A stretch of DNA of 64,000 bases, taken from NCBI GenBank assembly GCA_025994075.1, contig JAMQGV010000007.1:124001-188000 (forward strand), given 5' to 3'. Shown in pieces: positions 9,007-18,381 of the stretch. Below the pieces are notes generated by a model that saw only the letters and a program-made list of their open reading frames with translations, was not told where the DNA came from and made no database searches. The translations under genes and the position numbers were made by a program. How positions within the stretch are numbered: position 1 is the first letter of the stretch; the number at the start of each line of letters is the position of its first letter. The DNA is from Vicinamibacteria bacterium. Lineage in GTDB: Bacteria > Acidobacteriota > Vicinamibacteria > Fen-336.

Positions 9007-10241
9007 CGTTCGCGCTCGACGCCGCCTATGCCGTGTACTGGTCGCTGCGCGACCCGCTCGCGCAGAGCCAGTCGCTGCCCGTGCTGACGGGGCTGGCTCG
9101 GGACGGGTGGCGGTTCGGGCTGGTCACCTTCGAGCAGCCGCAGTGGAAGCTGGCGCCCGAGGCGGTCCGCGCCGAGCGCGAGCGGCTGGCCGCTGTCGGC
9201 ATCGACTGGCGGCCGCACGACTACACGAAGCGGCCGCCGGTGCTGTCGACCGCGTGGGACGTGTGGCAGGGGGCGTCGACGCTGGCCGCGCTCGTGCGGG
9301 AGGGGGGCGCCCGGCTGTTGCACGGGCGGGGCTCGATTCCGTGCGCGATGGCGCAGGCGGCGCTGCTGCGGTGCCGCGCGCGGTTCTTCGCGGACGCCGA
9401 CGGGCCCCTGTCCGAGGAGTACGTCGACGCCGGGATCTGGGGCGCGGGGTCGCTGCCGCATCGGGTCGCGGGTCATGTCGAGGAGCGGGCGCTGCGGATC
9501 GCCGACAAGGTGGCTGTGCTGACGGAAGTTCGTCGCGGCGAGGTGGCGCAGCTCGCCCGGGGGCTCGTCGCCGTGCTGCCCTGCGGCGTCGACACGGCGC
9601 ACTTCCGGCCCGATCCCGCGGCGCGAGCGGCGCGGCGGGCGGAACTCGGCGTGCCCGAAGGCGGGCGGGTGCTCGTGTACGTGGGGAAGGCAGGGGGCTG
9701 GTACCTGAGCGAGGAGATCCTCGACTTCGCGCGCGAGCTCCGAGACGCGGGTGCCCACGACTGGCGGCTGCTGGTGCTGACGCCGGACCCGCCTGAGCGG
9801 TTCGAGGCCGGGGCGCGCGAGCGCGGCGTGCCGGCCACGGTACGCCGGGCGACGCGGGACGAGATGCCGGGCTGGCTCTCGGCCGGCGACGCCGCGGTCT
9901 CGTTCCGCAAGGCGACGCCGTCGCAGCGGGCCAGCTCGCCGATCAAGAACGGGGAGTACCTCGCCTGCGGGCTGCCGGTGATCTCGACGCCGGGCGCGGG
10001 GGACTACTCGGCGCTGATCGCGCGGGAGCGGGTGGGGGTGGTCGTCGCGGGGCTCGACGGGCCGGGTTATCGTTCGGCGGCGGCGGAGCTGGAGCGGCTG
10101 CTGGCGCAGCCGGGGCTCGCCGCGCGCTGCCGCGAGGTGGCCCGGGCCCACGCCGGGCTCGAGGAGGTCGTGCTGCCGCGCTACCGGGAGATCTACGCGG
10201 AGCTCCTGGGCGCGCCGGCGTCATCGTCGAAGGAGCAGTGA
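9003..10241 (+). CDS. Glycosyltransferase family 4-like
   Basis: This is a 412-residue GT-B-like protein. The first half includes LLHGRGSIPCAMAQAALL and a donor-side domain begins near GRVLVYVGKAGGWYLSEEI. The C-terminal half has DEMPGWLSAGDAAVSFRK and KNGEYLACGLPVISTPG, the usual end of GT4 donor-binding sites. It starts with an ATG that overlaps the upstream stop by 4 bp, and its own stop overlaps the next start. There is no membrane segment. Base composition is like its neighbours. Confidence 0.78.
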   Translation: MTFALDAAYAVYWSLRDPLAQSQSLPVLTGLARDGWRFGLVTFEQPQWKLAPEAVRAERERLAAVGIDWRPHDYTKRPPVLSTAWDVWQGASTLAALVREGGARLLHGRGSIPCAMAQAALLRCRARFFADADGPLSEEYVDAGIWGAGSLPHRVAGHVEERALRIADKVAVLTEVRRGEVAQLARGLVAVLPCGVDTAHFRPDPAARAARRAELGVPEGGRVLVYVGKAGGWYLSEEILDFARELRDAGAHDWRLLVLTPDPPERFEAGARERGVPATVRRATRDEMPGWLSAGDAAVSFRKATPSQRASSPIKNGEYLACGLPVISTPGAGDYSALIARERVGVVVAGLDGPGYRSAAAELERLLAQPGLAARCREVARAHAGLEEVVLPRYREIYAELLGAPASSSKEQ

Positions 10242-11383
10242 GGAACGGAATGCGCATCCTGGTCACCGGCGGCGCCGGGTTCATCGGGTCCCACCTCGTC
10301 GACCGGCTGGTCGCGCGCGGGCACGGCGTGACCGTGCTCGACAACCTCGACCCGCAGGTGCACGGCGCGGGCGCCACGGCGCCGCGGCACCTCGAGGGGC
10401 ACCTGAAGGCCGGCGCGGTGCGCTTCCTGCACGGCGACGTGACGGTGCGGCCGGATCTCGAGGCGGCACTCGAGGGCGTCGAGGCTGTGGTCCACCTGGC
10501 CGCGACGGTCGGCGTCGGGCAGTCGATGTACCAGCCGCACTACTACACGCACACCAACGGCAACGGCACCGGGATGCTGCTGGAGCTGCTGGTCTCGCGG
10601 CGCGACCGGGTGAAGAAGCTGGTCGTGGCCAGCTCGATGAGCCTGTACGGCGAGGGCGCCTACCGCTGCCCGGGCTGCGGCGGCGGGGCGGCGGGGGAGC
10701 GCACGACGGCGCGGCTGGAGGCGGGCACCTGGGAGGTGCCGTGCGCCCGCTGCGGGCGCGACCTCGAGCCGCAGCCGACGCCGGAGACCAAGCCCGCGGA
10801 GATCGCGTCGGTCTACGCGGCGACCAAGAAGCACCAGGAGGACCTGTGCGTGTCCTTCGGGCGCGCGTACCGCATTCCCACCTTCGCGCTGCGCTTCTTC
10901 AACGTGTTCGGTTCGCGGCAGAGCCTCAACAACCCCTACACGGGCGTGGCGGCGATCTTCCTCTCGCGCTACCTCAACGGCCGCGCGCCGCTGGTTTTCG
11001 AGGACGGCCTGCAGAGCCGGGACTTCATCGACGTGCGCGACGTGGCGCGGGCGATCCAGCTCGCCGCCGAGTTCGAGGGGACGGGCGAGCACGTGTTGAA
11101 CGTCGGCACGGGGCGCCGCACCAGCGTGCTCGACGTGGGGCGGGCGCTGGCCGCGCACCTCGGCGTCTCGGTGCAGCCCGAGCTGCTCGGCAAGTTCCGG
11201 GCCGGCGACATTCGCCACTGCTTCTCGGACCCGTCGCGGGCCGCGGCGGTGCTCGGCTTCCGCGCGGAGCACACGCTGGAAGAGGGCGTGCCGGCGCTCG
11301 TCGAGTGGTGCCGCGGCGAGAAGGCGGACGACGCGGTCGAGCGCGGCCTCGCCGAGCTGAAGTCAGCCGGCCTCGTGCAGTGA
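10238..11383 (+). CDS. NAD-dependent sugar-nucleotide epimerase/dehydratase with zinc-ribbon insert
   Basis: This 381-residue extended short-chain dehydrogenase has the NAD-binding motif TGGAGFIGSHLVD near the N-terminus and the catalytic pattern SSMSLYGEG ... YAATKKHQE (Tyr and Lys of the SDR triad). Between them lies an insert with CPGC and, about 30 residues later, CARC, four Cys that could bind a zinc ion. Similar inserts occur in some nucleotide-sugar 4-epimerases, so a dTDP- or UDP-sugar epimerase making a precursor for this locus is likely. The GTG at 10238 overlaps the previous stop; the ATG at 10250 (MRILVTGG) is an equally good start. Confidence 0.85.
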   Translation: MRNGMRILVTGGAGFIGSHLVDRLVARGHGVTVLDNLDPQVHGAGATAPRHLEGHLKAGAVRFLHGDVTVRPDLEAALEGVEAVVHLAATVGVGQSMYQPHYYTHTNGNGTGMLLELLVSRRDRVKKLVVASSMSLYGEGAYRCPGCGGGAAGERTTARLEAGTWEVPCARCGRDLEPQPTPETKPAEIASVYAATKKHQEDLCVSFGRAYRIPTFALRFFNVFGSRQSLNNPYTGVAAIFLSRYLNGRAPLVFEDGLQSRDFIDVRDVARAIQLAAEFEGTGEHVLNVGTGRRTSVLDVGRALAAHLGVSVQPELLGKFRAGDIRHCFSDPSRAAAVLGFRAEHTLEEGVPALVEWCRGEKADDAVERGLAELKSAGLVQ

Positions 11384-12450
11384 GAGTCCTGGCCTGGGTG
11401 CCCCAGGCGGTCGACACGTCGCCCGGCCAGCGCTTCCGGATCGAGCAGTGGGAGCCGTACCTGAAGCGGGAGGGGATCGAGATCGTCTACTCGCCCTTCT
11501 CCGACGCGGGGCTCGTGTCCGTGCTGCAGCGGCGGGGAGCCGTGCTGACCAAGGCGGGGCACGTCTTGCAGGCGCTGGCGCGTCGGCTGGGGGAGGCGGT
11601 CCGGGCCCGCGAGTACGACCTCGTGTACGTGTTCCGGGAGACGGCGCTGTTCGGGCCGGCGATTGCCGAGCGGATCCTGCGGCTGGCCGGAGTGCCCTAC
11701 GTGTTCGACTTCGACGACGCGGTGTGGGTGCGCTACGTGAGCCCGTCGAACCGCTACTTCTCGTACCTGCGCTTCCCGGGCAAGACGCGAGCGCTGGCGC
11801 GCGGGGCGCGGCGGGTGATGGCGGGGAACCCGTACCTGCGCGACTGGGCGCTTCGCTACAATCGGAACGTCGACATCGTGCCCACGACCATCGAGACCGC
11901 GACGTACCGGCCGCTGCCGCCGCGGCAGAACCGCGTGCCGGTGATCGGCTGGACGGGGAGCTTCTCCACGGAGCAGTACCTCGCGGTCGTACGCCCGGCG
12001 CTCGAGCGGCTGCGCGCTCGCCACGAGTTCAAACTGGTCGTCGTGGGCGGCGGGAGCTTCCAGGCCCAGGGCGTGGAGGTCGAGCACCGGCCGTGGCGGT
12101 CGGCGACCGAGGTGGCCGACCTCTCCGACTTCGACATCGGGCTGATGCCGCTGCCGGACGCCGAGTGGGAGCGCGGCAAGTGCGCGCTCAAGGCGCTGCA
12201 ATACATGGCGCTGGGGGTGCCGCCGGTTGTGAGCCCTGTGGGGGTGAATGCCGAGGTCGTGCGCGATGGCGTGGACGGCTTGCTGGCGCGCGACGACCGG
12301 GGGTGGGAAGCGGCGCTGGAGAAGCTGCTGCTCGACCGCGAGCTGAGGGAGCGGCTCGGACAGTCGGCGCGGCGGCGGGTCGAGGAAGCGTACTCGGGGG
12401 CCGTGCACGGGCCGCGGGTGGCGGGGATCTTCAGGCAGGCGGTCGCGTGA
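11380..12450 (+). CDS. Glycosyltransferase family 4-like
   Basis: This 356-residue protein begins with a GTG in the overlap GTGA. The N-terminal half has RFRIEQWEPYL and YVFRETALFGPAIAE. The C-terminal half has IGWTGSFSTEQYLAVV, LVVVGGGSF, and FDIGLMPLPDAEWERGKCALKALQYMALGVPPVVSPVG, the donor-binding signature of GT4 enzymes. It lacks membrane segments and should be cytosolic or peripheral. The donor sugar is unknown. Confidence 0.8.
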   Translation: MRVLAWVPQAVDTSPGQRFRIEQWEPYLKREGIEIVYSPFSDAGLVSVLQRRGAVLTKAGHVLQALARRLGEAVRAREYDLVYVFRETALFGPAIAERILRLAGVPYVFDFDDAVWVRYVSPSNRYFSYLRFPGKTRALARGARRVMAGNPYLRDWALRYNRNVDIVPTTIETATYRPLPPRQNRVPVIGWTGSFSTEQYLAVVRPALERLRARHEFKLVVVGGGSFQAQGVEVEHRPWRSATEVADLSDFDIGLMPLPDAEWERGKCALKALQYMALGVPPVVSPVGVNAEVVRDGVDGLLARDDRGWEAALEKLLLDRELRERLGQSARRRVEEAYSGAVHGPRVAGIFRQAVA

Positions 12451-13892
12451 GTTCGTTCTTCGACATCCTGGTGGCCTTCCTCGTGCTCGGGCTGTTGTGG
12501 AGTACCGCAAGGTCCCGAATCCGAGCGGCGATGCCGGGCCCCGAGACGAACGAGTTGGTGCGACTGCTGGGCCGGGCCTTGCTGCTCCGCGTCGTCGTGG
12601 CTGTGGGCCTCAACGTTGCGATCGCCGCTGGGCTGGATGTCGGCATCTTCTGGGGTGATTCCTTCTATTACGACCGTGCAGCCTGGGGCAAGGCTCGCAT
12701 CTGGTCTGGCGAGGCGGCCTCGTTCGACATCCGGGGTTTCGACGACAGCGGGTACGGCTGGCTCAATTTCGTGTCGGCCGTCTACTACGTCTTCGGGCGA
12801 AACCAGGTACTGGTCCAGTTGATCAACGCGTTGCTGGGAACGCTGTCGGTGCTGGTCGTGTACCAGCTCGCGAAGGACCTCTTCGGTCTCGGTGTCGCCC
12901 GGCGCACCATTCAATTCATGGCGTTCTTTCCAGGAATGGTGATCTGGGCCTCGGGCATGTACAAGGACCCGGCCATCCTGCTGATGATCTCGCTGGCCAT
13001 GCTCGCCGTGACCCGTCTCCGCGAACGCTTCACGACGCCCTGGCTCCTGACCTATGTCGCAGCAGCCCTGTGCCTACTCTCTCTCCGGTTCTACGTCTTC
13101 TACTTCCTGGTCCTGGCCACCCTCGGCACGTTCATCTTCGGGCAGCGTCGGGGCTTCGTTGCCAGCCTGTTGACCAACGGGGTCCTCGCGATCGTCTTCT
13201 TTGCCACGTTCTCTGCGGTCGTTGGCACGACCACCGCGGAGCGCCAGCTCGAGATGATGCTGGACCTCGAGGATCTTCAGCGCCGTCGCGCCGACCTCGC
13301 TCGCGCCGACTCCGGGTTCGGCCAGGAACTCGACATCTCGACACCCGCGGGCGCCCTCGCCGCGGTACCCGTCGGCATGGCGCACCTGCTGTTCGCCCCC
13401 TTTCCCTGGGCAATCTCGGGGTTTCGCCAGGCCCTCACGCTGCCGGAGACCCTCTACTGGTACTCGCTGATGCCCGCCTTCGTCGTGGGGCTTCGGGTCG
13501 CGCTCCGCAACCGATTCGGGCCAGCGCTGCCGATGCTCGTCTTCGCCGTCACGCTGATCGGGGCGTACTCGGTCATGCAGGGCAACGTGGGCACCGCCTA
13601 CCGCCAGCGCACGCAGATCACGATGTTCTTCTTCATCCTGATGGCCGTGGGCCTCGAGGAAAAGCAGAAGCGGAAGGCCGCGATGCGCGAGGCGATGGTG
13701 ACCGCGCCCCGGGTGGGGCGTGCCGCAGAGCCCGCGCAGGGGCCCCGGGGCTGGGCGGTGCCGGGGCGGCCGGCCGCAGCGGCACCGCCCGCGCCTGCAT
13801 CCGTTGCCGGGCCCGCGGCGCGTCCGGCCGCTCACCCGAAGGTGCCCCGCGGGCCGGTGCCGCCGCGCACTCCTCCCCGCCGGGGCGCCTGA
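12447..13892 (+). CDS. Polytopic membrane protein, candidate polymerase or GT-C enzyme
   Basis: This is a 481-residue protein with about ten hydrophobic segments (for example LLLRVVVAVGLNVAIAA and QLINALLGTLSVLVVYQL). The first large loop has FWGDSFYYDRAAWGKA, acidic residues that fit a GT-C glycosyltransferase. The rest (VIWASGMYKDPAILLMI) resembles polysaccharide membrane proteins annotated as GT39 or polymerase-like. It is the best candidate in the window for a Wzy polymerase, but the evidence is only topology and context. The last roughly 60 residues are an Ala/Pro/Arg-rich, probably disordered tail. The GTG start overlaps the upstream stop. Confidence 0.68.
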   Translation: MSSFFDILVAFLVLGLLWSTARSRIRAAMPGPETNELVRLLGRALLLRVVVAVGLNVAIAAGLDVGIFWGDSFYYDRAAWGKARIWSGEAASFDIRGFDDSGYGWLNFVSAVYYVFGRNQVLVQLINALLGTLSVLVVYQLAKDLFGLGVARRTIQFMAFFPGMVIWASGMYKDPAILLMISLAMLAVTRLRERFTTPWLLTYVAAALCLLSLRFYVFYFLVLATLGTFIFGQRRGFVASLLTNGVLAIVFFATFSAVVGTTTAERQLEMMLDLEDLQRRRADLARADSGFGQELDISTPAGALAAVPVGMAHLLFAPFPWAISGFRQALTLPETLYWYSLMPAFVVGLRVALRNRFGPALPMLVFAVTLIGAYSVMQGNVGTAYRQRTQITMFFFILMAVGLEEKQKRKAAMREAMVTAPRVGRAAEPAQGPRGWAVPGRPAAAAPPAPASVAGPAARPAAHPKVPRGPVPPRTPPRRGA

Positions 13893-13895
13893 CGC

Positions 13896-14615
13896 ATGCG
13901 CGCGCTGCGCCTCGCCGGGCTCGCGCTCGGCGCCGTGCTCCCCGGGCCGTTGGCGCGGACCTGGCTGCGGCTCGCTTTCGGCTACCGCATCGCGCCCACG
14001 GCGCGAATCGGCTTCGCGCTGCTCGACGCTCGCGAGCTGGAGCTGGGCCCCGGCGTGCGCATCGGGCACCTCTCGGCGGTGTGGCAGTGCGAGCGGTTCG
14101 TCGCCGACGAGCAGGCCTGGGTCGGTCCGCTCAACCTGATCCGCGGCGGGAAGGTTCGCCTGCGCACCTACTCGTGGGTGATGCGCCTCAACGTGCTGAA
14201 CGCGATCCGCGACCACGACTGCACCACCGACCCGGTCTCCGAGATCGACGTCGGCGCCGGCGCCGTGATCGTCTCGGGCCACTGGCTCGACTTCACCGAC
14301 CGCATCACGCTCGGGCGCAACGTGATCCTCGGCGGCCGGAACTCCTCGCTGTGGACCCACAACCGCCAGCAGACCGCGCCGATCGAGATCGGCGACTTCT
14401 GCTACCTGGGCTCCGAGATCCGGGTGGCGCCCGGCGCGAAGCTGCCGGAGCGCTGCATCGTGGCACTCGGCTCGGTGCTGTCGGGCGCGATCGAGCCGGC
14501 CGGGTCGCTGGTGGGCGGGGTGCCGGCGAAGGTCGTGCGACCGCTGCGGCCGGAGGACGAGATCCTCGTCCGCCGCAAGGCCCGCAAGGACACGCCCGAC
14601 CACGTGCTGGCCTAG
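13896..14615 (+). CDS. Left-handed beta-helix acyltransferase
   Basis: This 239-residue protein carries irregular hexapeptide repeats (GPGVRIG, ITLGRNVILGG, IEIGDFCYLGSEIRVAPGAKL) ending in GSLVGGVPAKVVRPL, a standard closing motif of O-acetyltransferases of the LbH superfamily. The Asp/His-containing stretch VSGHWLDFTDRI lies in the middle. It probably acetylates a sugar of the glycan using acetyl-CoA, as a trimer in the cytoplasm. It starts 3 bp after the previous gene. Confidence 0.85.
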   Translation: MRALRLAGLALGAVLPGPLARTWLRLAFGYRIAPTARIGFALLDARELELGPGVRIGHLSAVWQCERFVADEQAWVGPLNLIRGGKVRLRTYSWVMRLNVLNAIRDHDCTTDPVSEIDVGAGAVIVSGHWLDFTDRITLGRNVILGGRNSSLWTHNRQQTAPIEIGDFCYLGSEIRVAPGAKLPERCIVALGSVLSGAIEPAGSLVGGVPAKVVRPLRPEDEILVRRKARKDTPDHVLA

Positions 14616-14623
14616 GTCCGGCC

Positions 14624-16489
14624 ATGTGCGGCATCGCGGGGTTCCTCGACAAGGGCGGCGCCACGCCGGACGGCGTGCTGGAGGCGATGGCGATGAGCCT
14701 CGCCCACCGCGGGCCCGACGGCCAGGGGCTGCATCGAGTCGGCCCGATCGGCCTCGCCCACCGCCGGCTCGCGATCATCGACCTCTCGGCCGCCGCCGAC
14801 GAGCCGATGACGAACGAGGACGGCACGCTGTGGCTGGTCTTCAACGGCGAGATCTACAACTTCCGCGAGCTGCGCGAGCGGCTGGCGCCGCGCCACCACT
14901 TCCGCAGCCAGGGCGACGGCGAGACGATCCTGCACCTGTACGAGGAGCACGGCGACGAGTGCGTCGCCCAGCTCGACGGGATGTTCGCGTTCGCGCTGTG
15001 GGACGCGCCGCGCCAGCGGCTGCTGCTGGCCCGCGACCGCAGCGGCAAGAAGCCCCTCTACTACGCGGACACGCCGGCCGCGTTCGCCTTCGGCTCCGAG
15101 CCCAAGGCCGTCCTCGCTCACCCCGCCGTGCCGCGCGCGCTGCGGCTGGAGTCGGTGCCGCTGCTGCTGGCCCACGGCTACGTGCCGGCGCCGCTGACGA
15201 TGCACGAAGGCGTGCGGCAGATCCCGCCCGCGCACCTCATGACCGTCGATGCCCGCGGCGCGAGCGAGCCGCGCCGCTACTGGCGCGCCGCGTTCCGCTC
15301 GGGACCGGCGGTGCGCGAGGACGAGGCGGCGGAGCGCCTGCTCGACCTGCTGCGCGGCGCGGTGCGGCGGCGGCTGGTGTCCGACGTGCCACTCGGCGCC
15401 TACCTCTCCGGCGGCATCGACTCCTCCGCGGTGGTCGGGCTGATGGCCGAGGCGGGCGGCACGGTGCGGACGTTCTGCATCGGCTTCGAAGGCGCGCCGG
15501 CCTACGACGAGCGGGCCCACGCCCGCGGGGTCGCGAACCACTTCGGCACCGACCACACCGAGTTCGTCGTCGAGCCGAAGTCGATCGAGCTGATCGACCG
15601 CCTGGTCCACCACCACGACGCGCCGTTCGCCGACTCCTCGGCCGTGCCTTCGCTGCTGCTCGCGGAACTCACCCGCAAGCACGTGACGGTCGCGCTCGCC
15701 GGCGACGGCGGCGACGAGGTCTTCGCCGGCTACCTGCGCTTCATCGCGGGCGACCTCTCGGAGCGCGTGCCGCGGGCCGCGTTCCGCCTGGCCCGCGCCG
15801 TCGGCCGCGCGCTGCCGCAGCCGGCGGACCGCCGCCACCCGCTGCGCTTCGCCCAGCGCTTCGCCGAGGCCGGCGCGCTGCCGTTCGCGGAGCGCTACTT
15901 CTCGTGGATCGGGCTCTTCACGGAGGACCTGGCCCAGTGGGTGGCGCCATCGCTGGTCGAGCATGCTGCGCGCGACGTGGTGCTGCACTCGTACCGCTCG
16001 TCGCTGGAACTCGCCGCGGCGCAGAGCCCGCTCGCGCGCCTGCTGCAGCTCAACTTCGAGACCTACCTGCCCGACGACCTGCTGGTGAAGGCCGACCGCA
16101 CCTCGATGGCCGTCGGCCTCGAGCTGCGCGCGCCGTTCCTCGACACGGCGCTCGTCGAGTTCGGCGCATCGTTGCCGGACGCGCAGCGCATCACGTTCCG
16201 CCGCGGCAAGCGGCTGCTGCGCCGGGCGCTGCGCGGCCTGCTGCCGCCGTCGATCCTGGAGCGCGGCAAGGCGGGCTTCGGCGTGCCGCTCGGCGCCTGG
16301 TTCCGCGGCGGCCTCGCCGGCGCCGTGCGCGAGCGGCTGCTGCCGCGCGGGCCGCTTCACGATTTCGTGCGGCCGGAGCCGGTGGCGCGCCTGGTCGAGG
16401 ACCACGTCGCCGGCCGCGGCGACCACTCGGCGCGGCTGTGGACGCTGCTGACGCTCGAGAGCTTCCTGCGCCAGGAACGCTCGCGATGA
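14624..16489 (+). CDS. asnB: Asparagine synthase (glutamine-hydrolysing)
   Basis: This is a complete 621-residue enzyme. N-terminal Cys2 (MCGIAGF) is the glutaminase nucleophile, and HRGPDGQG, HRRLAIIDLS and NGEIYNFREL follow. The synthetase domain has the PP-loop SGGIDSS at residues 262-268 and the later motifs AGDGGDEVFAGY and LELRAPFLD. It is full length for AsnB. In polysaccharide loci such proteins amidate uronic-acid sugars or other glycan carboxyls. It starts at ATG 14624, since anything longer would not have the N-terminal Cys, and overlaps the next gene (ATGA). Confidence 0.95.
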   Translation: MCGIAGFLDKGGATPDGVLEAMAMSLAHRGPDGQGLHRVGPIGLAHRRLAIIDLSAAADEPMTNEDGTLWLVFNGEIYNFRELRERLAPRHHFRSQGDGETILHLYEEHGDECVAQLDGMFAFALWDAPRQRLLLARDRSGKKPLYYADTPAAFAFGSEPKAVLAHPAVPRALRLESVPLLLAHGYVPAPLTMHEGVRQIPPAHLMTVDARGASEPRRYWRAAFRSGPAVREDEAAERLLDLLRGAVRRRLVSDVPLGAYLSGGIDSSAVVGLMAEAGGTVRTFCIGFEGAPAYDERAHARGVANHFGTDHTEFVVEPKSIELIDRLVHHHDAPFADSSAVPSLLLAELTRKHVTVALAGDGGDEVFAGYLRFIAGDLSERVPRAAFRLARAVGRALPQPADRRHPLRFAQRFAEAGALPFAERYFSWIGLFTEDLAQWVAPSLVEHAARDVVLHSYRSSLELAAAQSPLARLLQLNFETYLPDDLLVKADRTSMAVGLELRAPFLDTALVEFGASLPDAQRITFRRGKRLLRRALRGLLPPSILERGKAGFGVPLGAWFRGGLAGAVRERLLPRGPLHDFVRPEPVARLVEDHVAGRGDHSARLWTLLTLESFLRQERSR

Positions 16490-17097
16490 CCCGCCGCCGG
16501 CGCGCGCTCCCGCTGGCGCTGGTCGCGCTCGCTGCGCTCGGGGGCGTGGCGCAGAGCTCGTGGCCGTCGCGCTGGCTCTGTCCCGAAGACCCGCGCGCCC
16601 CGGTCGACGCGGCCGTCGTCTTCGCGGGCGACCCCGAGTACGAGCGCACCGACACCGCCGCCCGCATGGTGCTCGCGGGCGAGGCTCGGCTGCTGATCGT
16701 GACCGGCGGGTATCCCGGCCCGGGCGACTCTGCCGAGAGCCTGCGGCGCCGGGCGATCCTCCAGGGCGTGCCGCCCGAGGTCATCCATTCGGAGGAGGTC
16801 TCGTGGTCGACCCGCGAGTGCGTGCTCGAGCTGCGCCCGCTGCTGCAGCGGCTCGGGGTGAAGCGCGTCGCGGTGGTCACCTCGCCCTTCCACCAGCGGC
16901 GGGCGGGCATGGCGGCGCGCGCGGCCTGGGGCGGGGACGGGGTCCTCGTCCTGGACCGGCCGGCCCGCTCGCCGTGGCGGCACGAGGGCTGGTGGCGCGA
17001 CCGCTGGCAGCGGGGCCGGGTGATCGAGGAGTACGTCAAGCTCCTGGGGTACGGGGCGCGGGGCTGGCTGGCACTTCGGGCGCGGGAGTTGAAGTAA
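16486..17097 (+). CDS. YdcF-like (DUF218) membrane-anchored protein
   Basis: This 203-residue protein has an N-terminal membrane anchor (LPLALVALAALGGVA) and a DUF218-type domain. Recognisable parts are AAVVFAGDPEYERTDTAARMV, LLIVTGGYPGPGDSAES, the Glu-bearing VSWSTRECVLELRPLL and VAVVTSPFHQRRAGMAARA. Family members (SanA, YdcF, ElyC) act in envelope biogenesis, and some influence lipid-carrier use. The overlap with the preceding asparagine synthetase gene indicates one operon. The exact reaction is unknown. Confidence 0.8.
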   Translation: MTRRRRALPLALVALAALGGVAQSSWPSRWLCPEDPRAPVDAAVVFAGDPEYERTDTAARMVLAGEARLLIVTGGYPGPGDSAESLRRRAILQGVPPEVIHSEEVSWSTRECVLELRPLLQRLGVKRVAVVTSPFHQRRAGMAARAAWGGDGVLVLDRPARSPWRHEGWWRDRWQRGRVIEEYVKLLGYGARGWLALRARELK

Positions 17098-17162
17098 CGC
17101 TTTCGCTCGCGGAAAATCCGCAAGAGCTTGAAGCACCGCAGATTGCAGAGCCCGGCCGGTTG

Positions 17163-18377
17163 ATGTTACCGTCTCCGGGCGTTCCCTCCCTCCACGCTGG
17201 GCGAGTTGCGTCCAGTCCGGTCCGCGTCGTCCGTGTGTTCTCTCGTCTGAACATCGGCGGACCGTCCTGGCACGTCATCCTGCTCACGTCGGGCCTCGTC
17301 GCCGCAGGCTACGAGACGCGCTTGATGGTCGGTCGGGAGAGCCCCCACGAGGGGAACTTCCTGGAGCTGGCGGGGAGGCGGGGTATTCGGTGCTGGACGG
17401 TGGACGCGCTGGGGCGGGAGATCCGGCCATTGCCGGACCTCGTCGCGCTCTGGCGGCTGTTCCGGGAGATCCGGGCGTTCCGCCCGCAGATCGTCCACAC
17501 CCACACCGCGAAAGCGGGGGTGCTGGGCCGTCTGGCCGCCCGCCTGTCGGGCGTTCCGGTGGTGGTCCACACGTTCCACGGCCACGTGCTGAAGGGCTAC
17601 TTCGGCCCGGCGAAGACGGCCTTCTTCCGCTGGCTGGAGACGCGGCTGGCGGCGACGACGGACAGCGTGATCGCGGTGTCGGACGCGGTGAAGGCGGACC
17701 TGGTGGAGATGGGCGTGGCGCCCGCCGCGAAGATCCGCGTGATCCCGCTGGGGCTGGACCTGGAGCGGCTGGCGCAGCCGCTGCCGCGGGGGACGCTGCG
17801 AGCCGAATCGGGTGTTCCGGAGACGGCGCCGCTGGTGGGGATCGTCGGGCGACTGGTGCCGATCAAGGACGTGGGGACGTTCCTGGAGGCCGCGCGCCGG
17901 GTGCTGGCGCAGCGGCCGGAGACGCGGTTCGCGATCGTGGGAGACGGCGAGGAGCGGGCGAGCCTGGAGAGCCAGGCCCGGGAGCTGGGCCTTGGCCCGA
18001 GCGTGCACTTCCACGGCTGGAAGACGGACGTGGCGGAGGTGCTGGGGGACCTCGACCTGGTGGTGAACTGCTCGCGCAACGAGGGCACGCCGGTGGCGCT
18101 GATCGAGGCGCTGGCGTCGGGCAGGCCGGTGGTGGCGACGGCGGTGGGCGGGACGCCCGACGTGCTGGGGCCGAACCGGCACGGCCTGCTGGTGCCGCCG
18201 GCCGACCCGGAGGCGCTGGCCACGGCGATGCTCGACTGCCTGAAGGACCCGGCGGCGGCGGCCGAGCGCGCCCGGCGCGGGCAGCAGCACGTGCTGGCGC
18301 AGCACTCGGTGACGCGGCTGCTGAGCGACGTGGACGGGCTGTATCGCGAGCTGCTCGCGGCGCGGAAGGCGGCCTGA
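17163..18377 (+). CDS. Glycosyltransferase family 4
   Basis: This is a 404-residue GT-B protein. The N-terminal half has VFSRLNIGGPSWHVILLTSGL and VHTHTAKAGVLGRLAARL, typical of WcaL/EPS GT4 enzymes. The C-terminal half has VGIVGRLVPIKDVGTFLEAAR (GR..K), IVGDGEERASLE and NCSRNEGTPVALIEALASGRPVVATAVGG with the EX7E-type pattern. I chose the ATG at 17163 because the mature homology starts shortly after it; the frame runs on upstream without homology. The 65 bp before it hold no convincing promoter. It precedes the phosphosugar transferase. Confidence 0.87.
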   Translation: MLPSPGVPSLHAGRVASSPVRVVRVFSRLNIGGPSWHVILLTSGLVAAGYETRLMVGRESPHEGNFLELAGRRGIRCWTVDALGREIRPLPDLVALWRLFREIRAFRPQIVHTHTAKAGVLGRLAARLSGVPVVVHTFHGHVLKGYFGPAKTAFFRWLETRLAATTDSVIAVSDAVKADLVEMGVAPAAKIRVIPLGLDLERLAQPLPRGTLRAESGVPETAPLVGIVGRLVPIKDVGTFLEAARRVLAQRPETRFAIVGDGEERASLESQARELGLGPSVHFHGWKTDVAEVLGDLDLVVNCSRNEGTPVALIEALASGRPVVATAVGGTPDVLGPNRHGLLVPPADPEALATAMLDCLKDPAAAAERARRGQQHVLAQHSVTRLLSDVDGLYRELLAARKAA

Positions 18378-18381
18378 GCGC

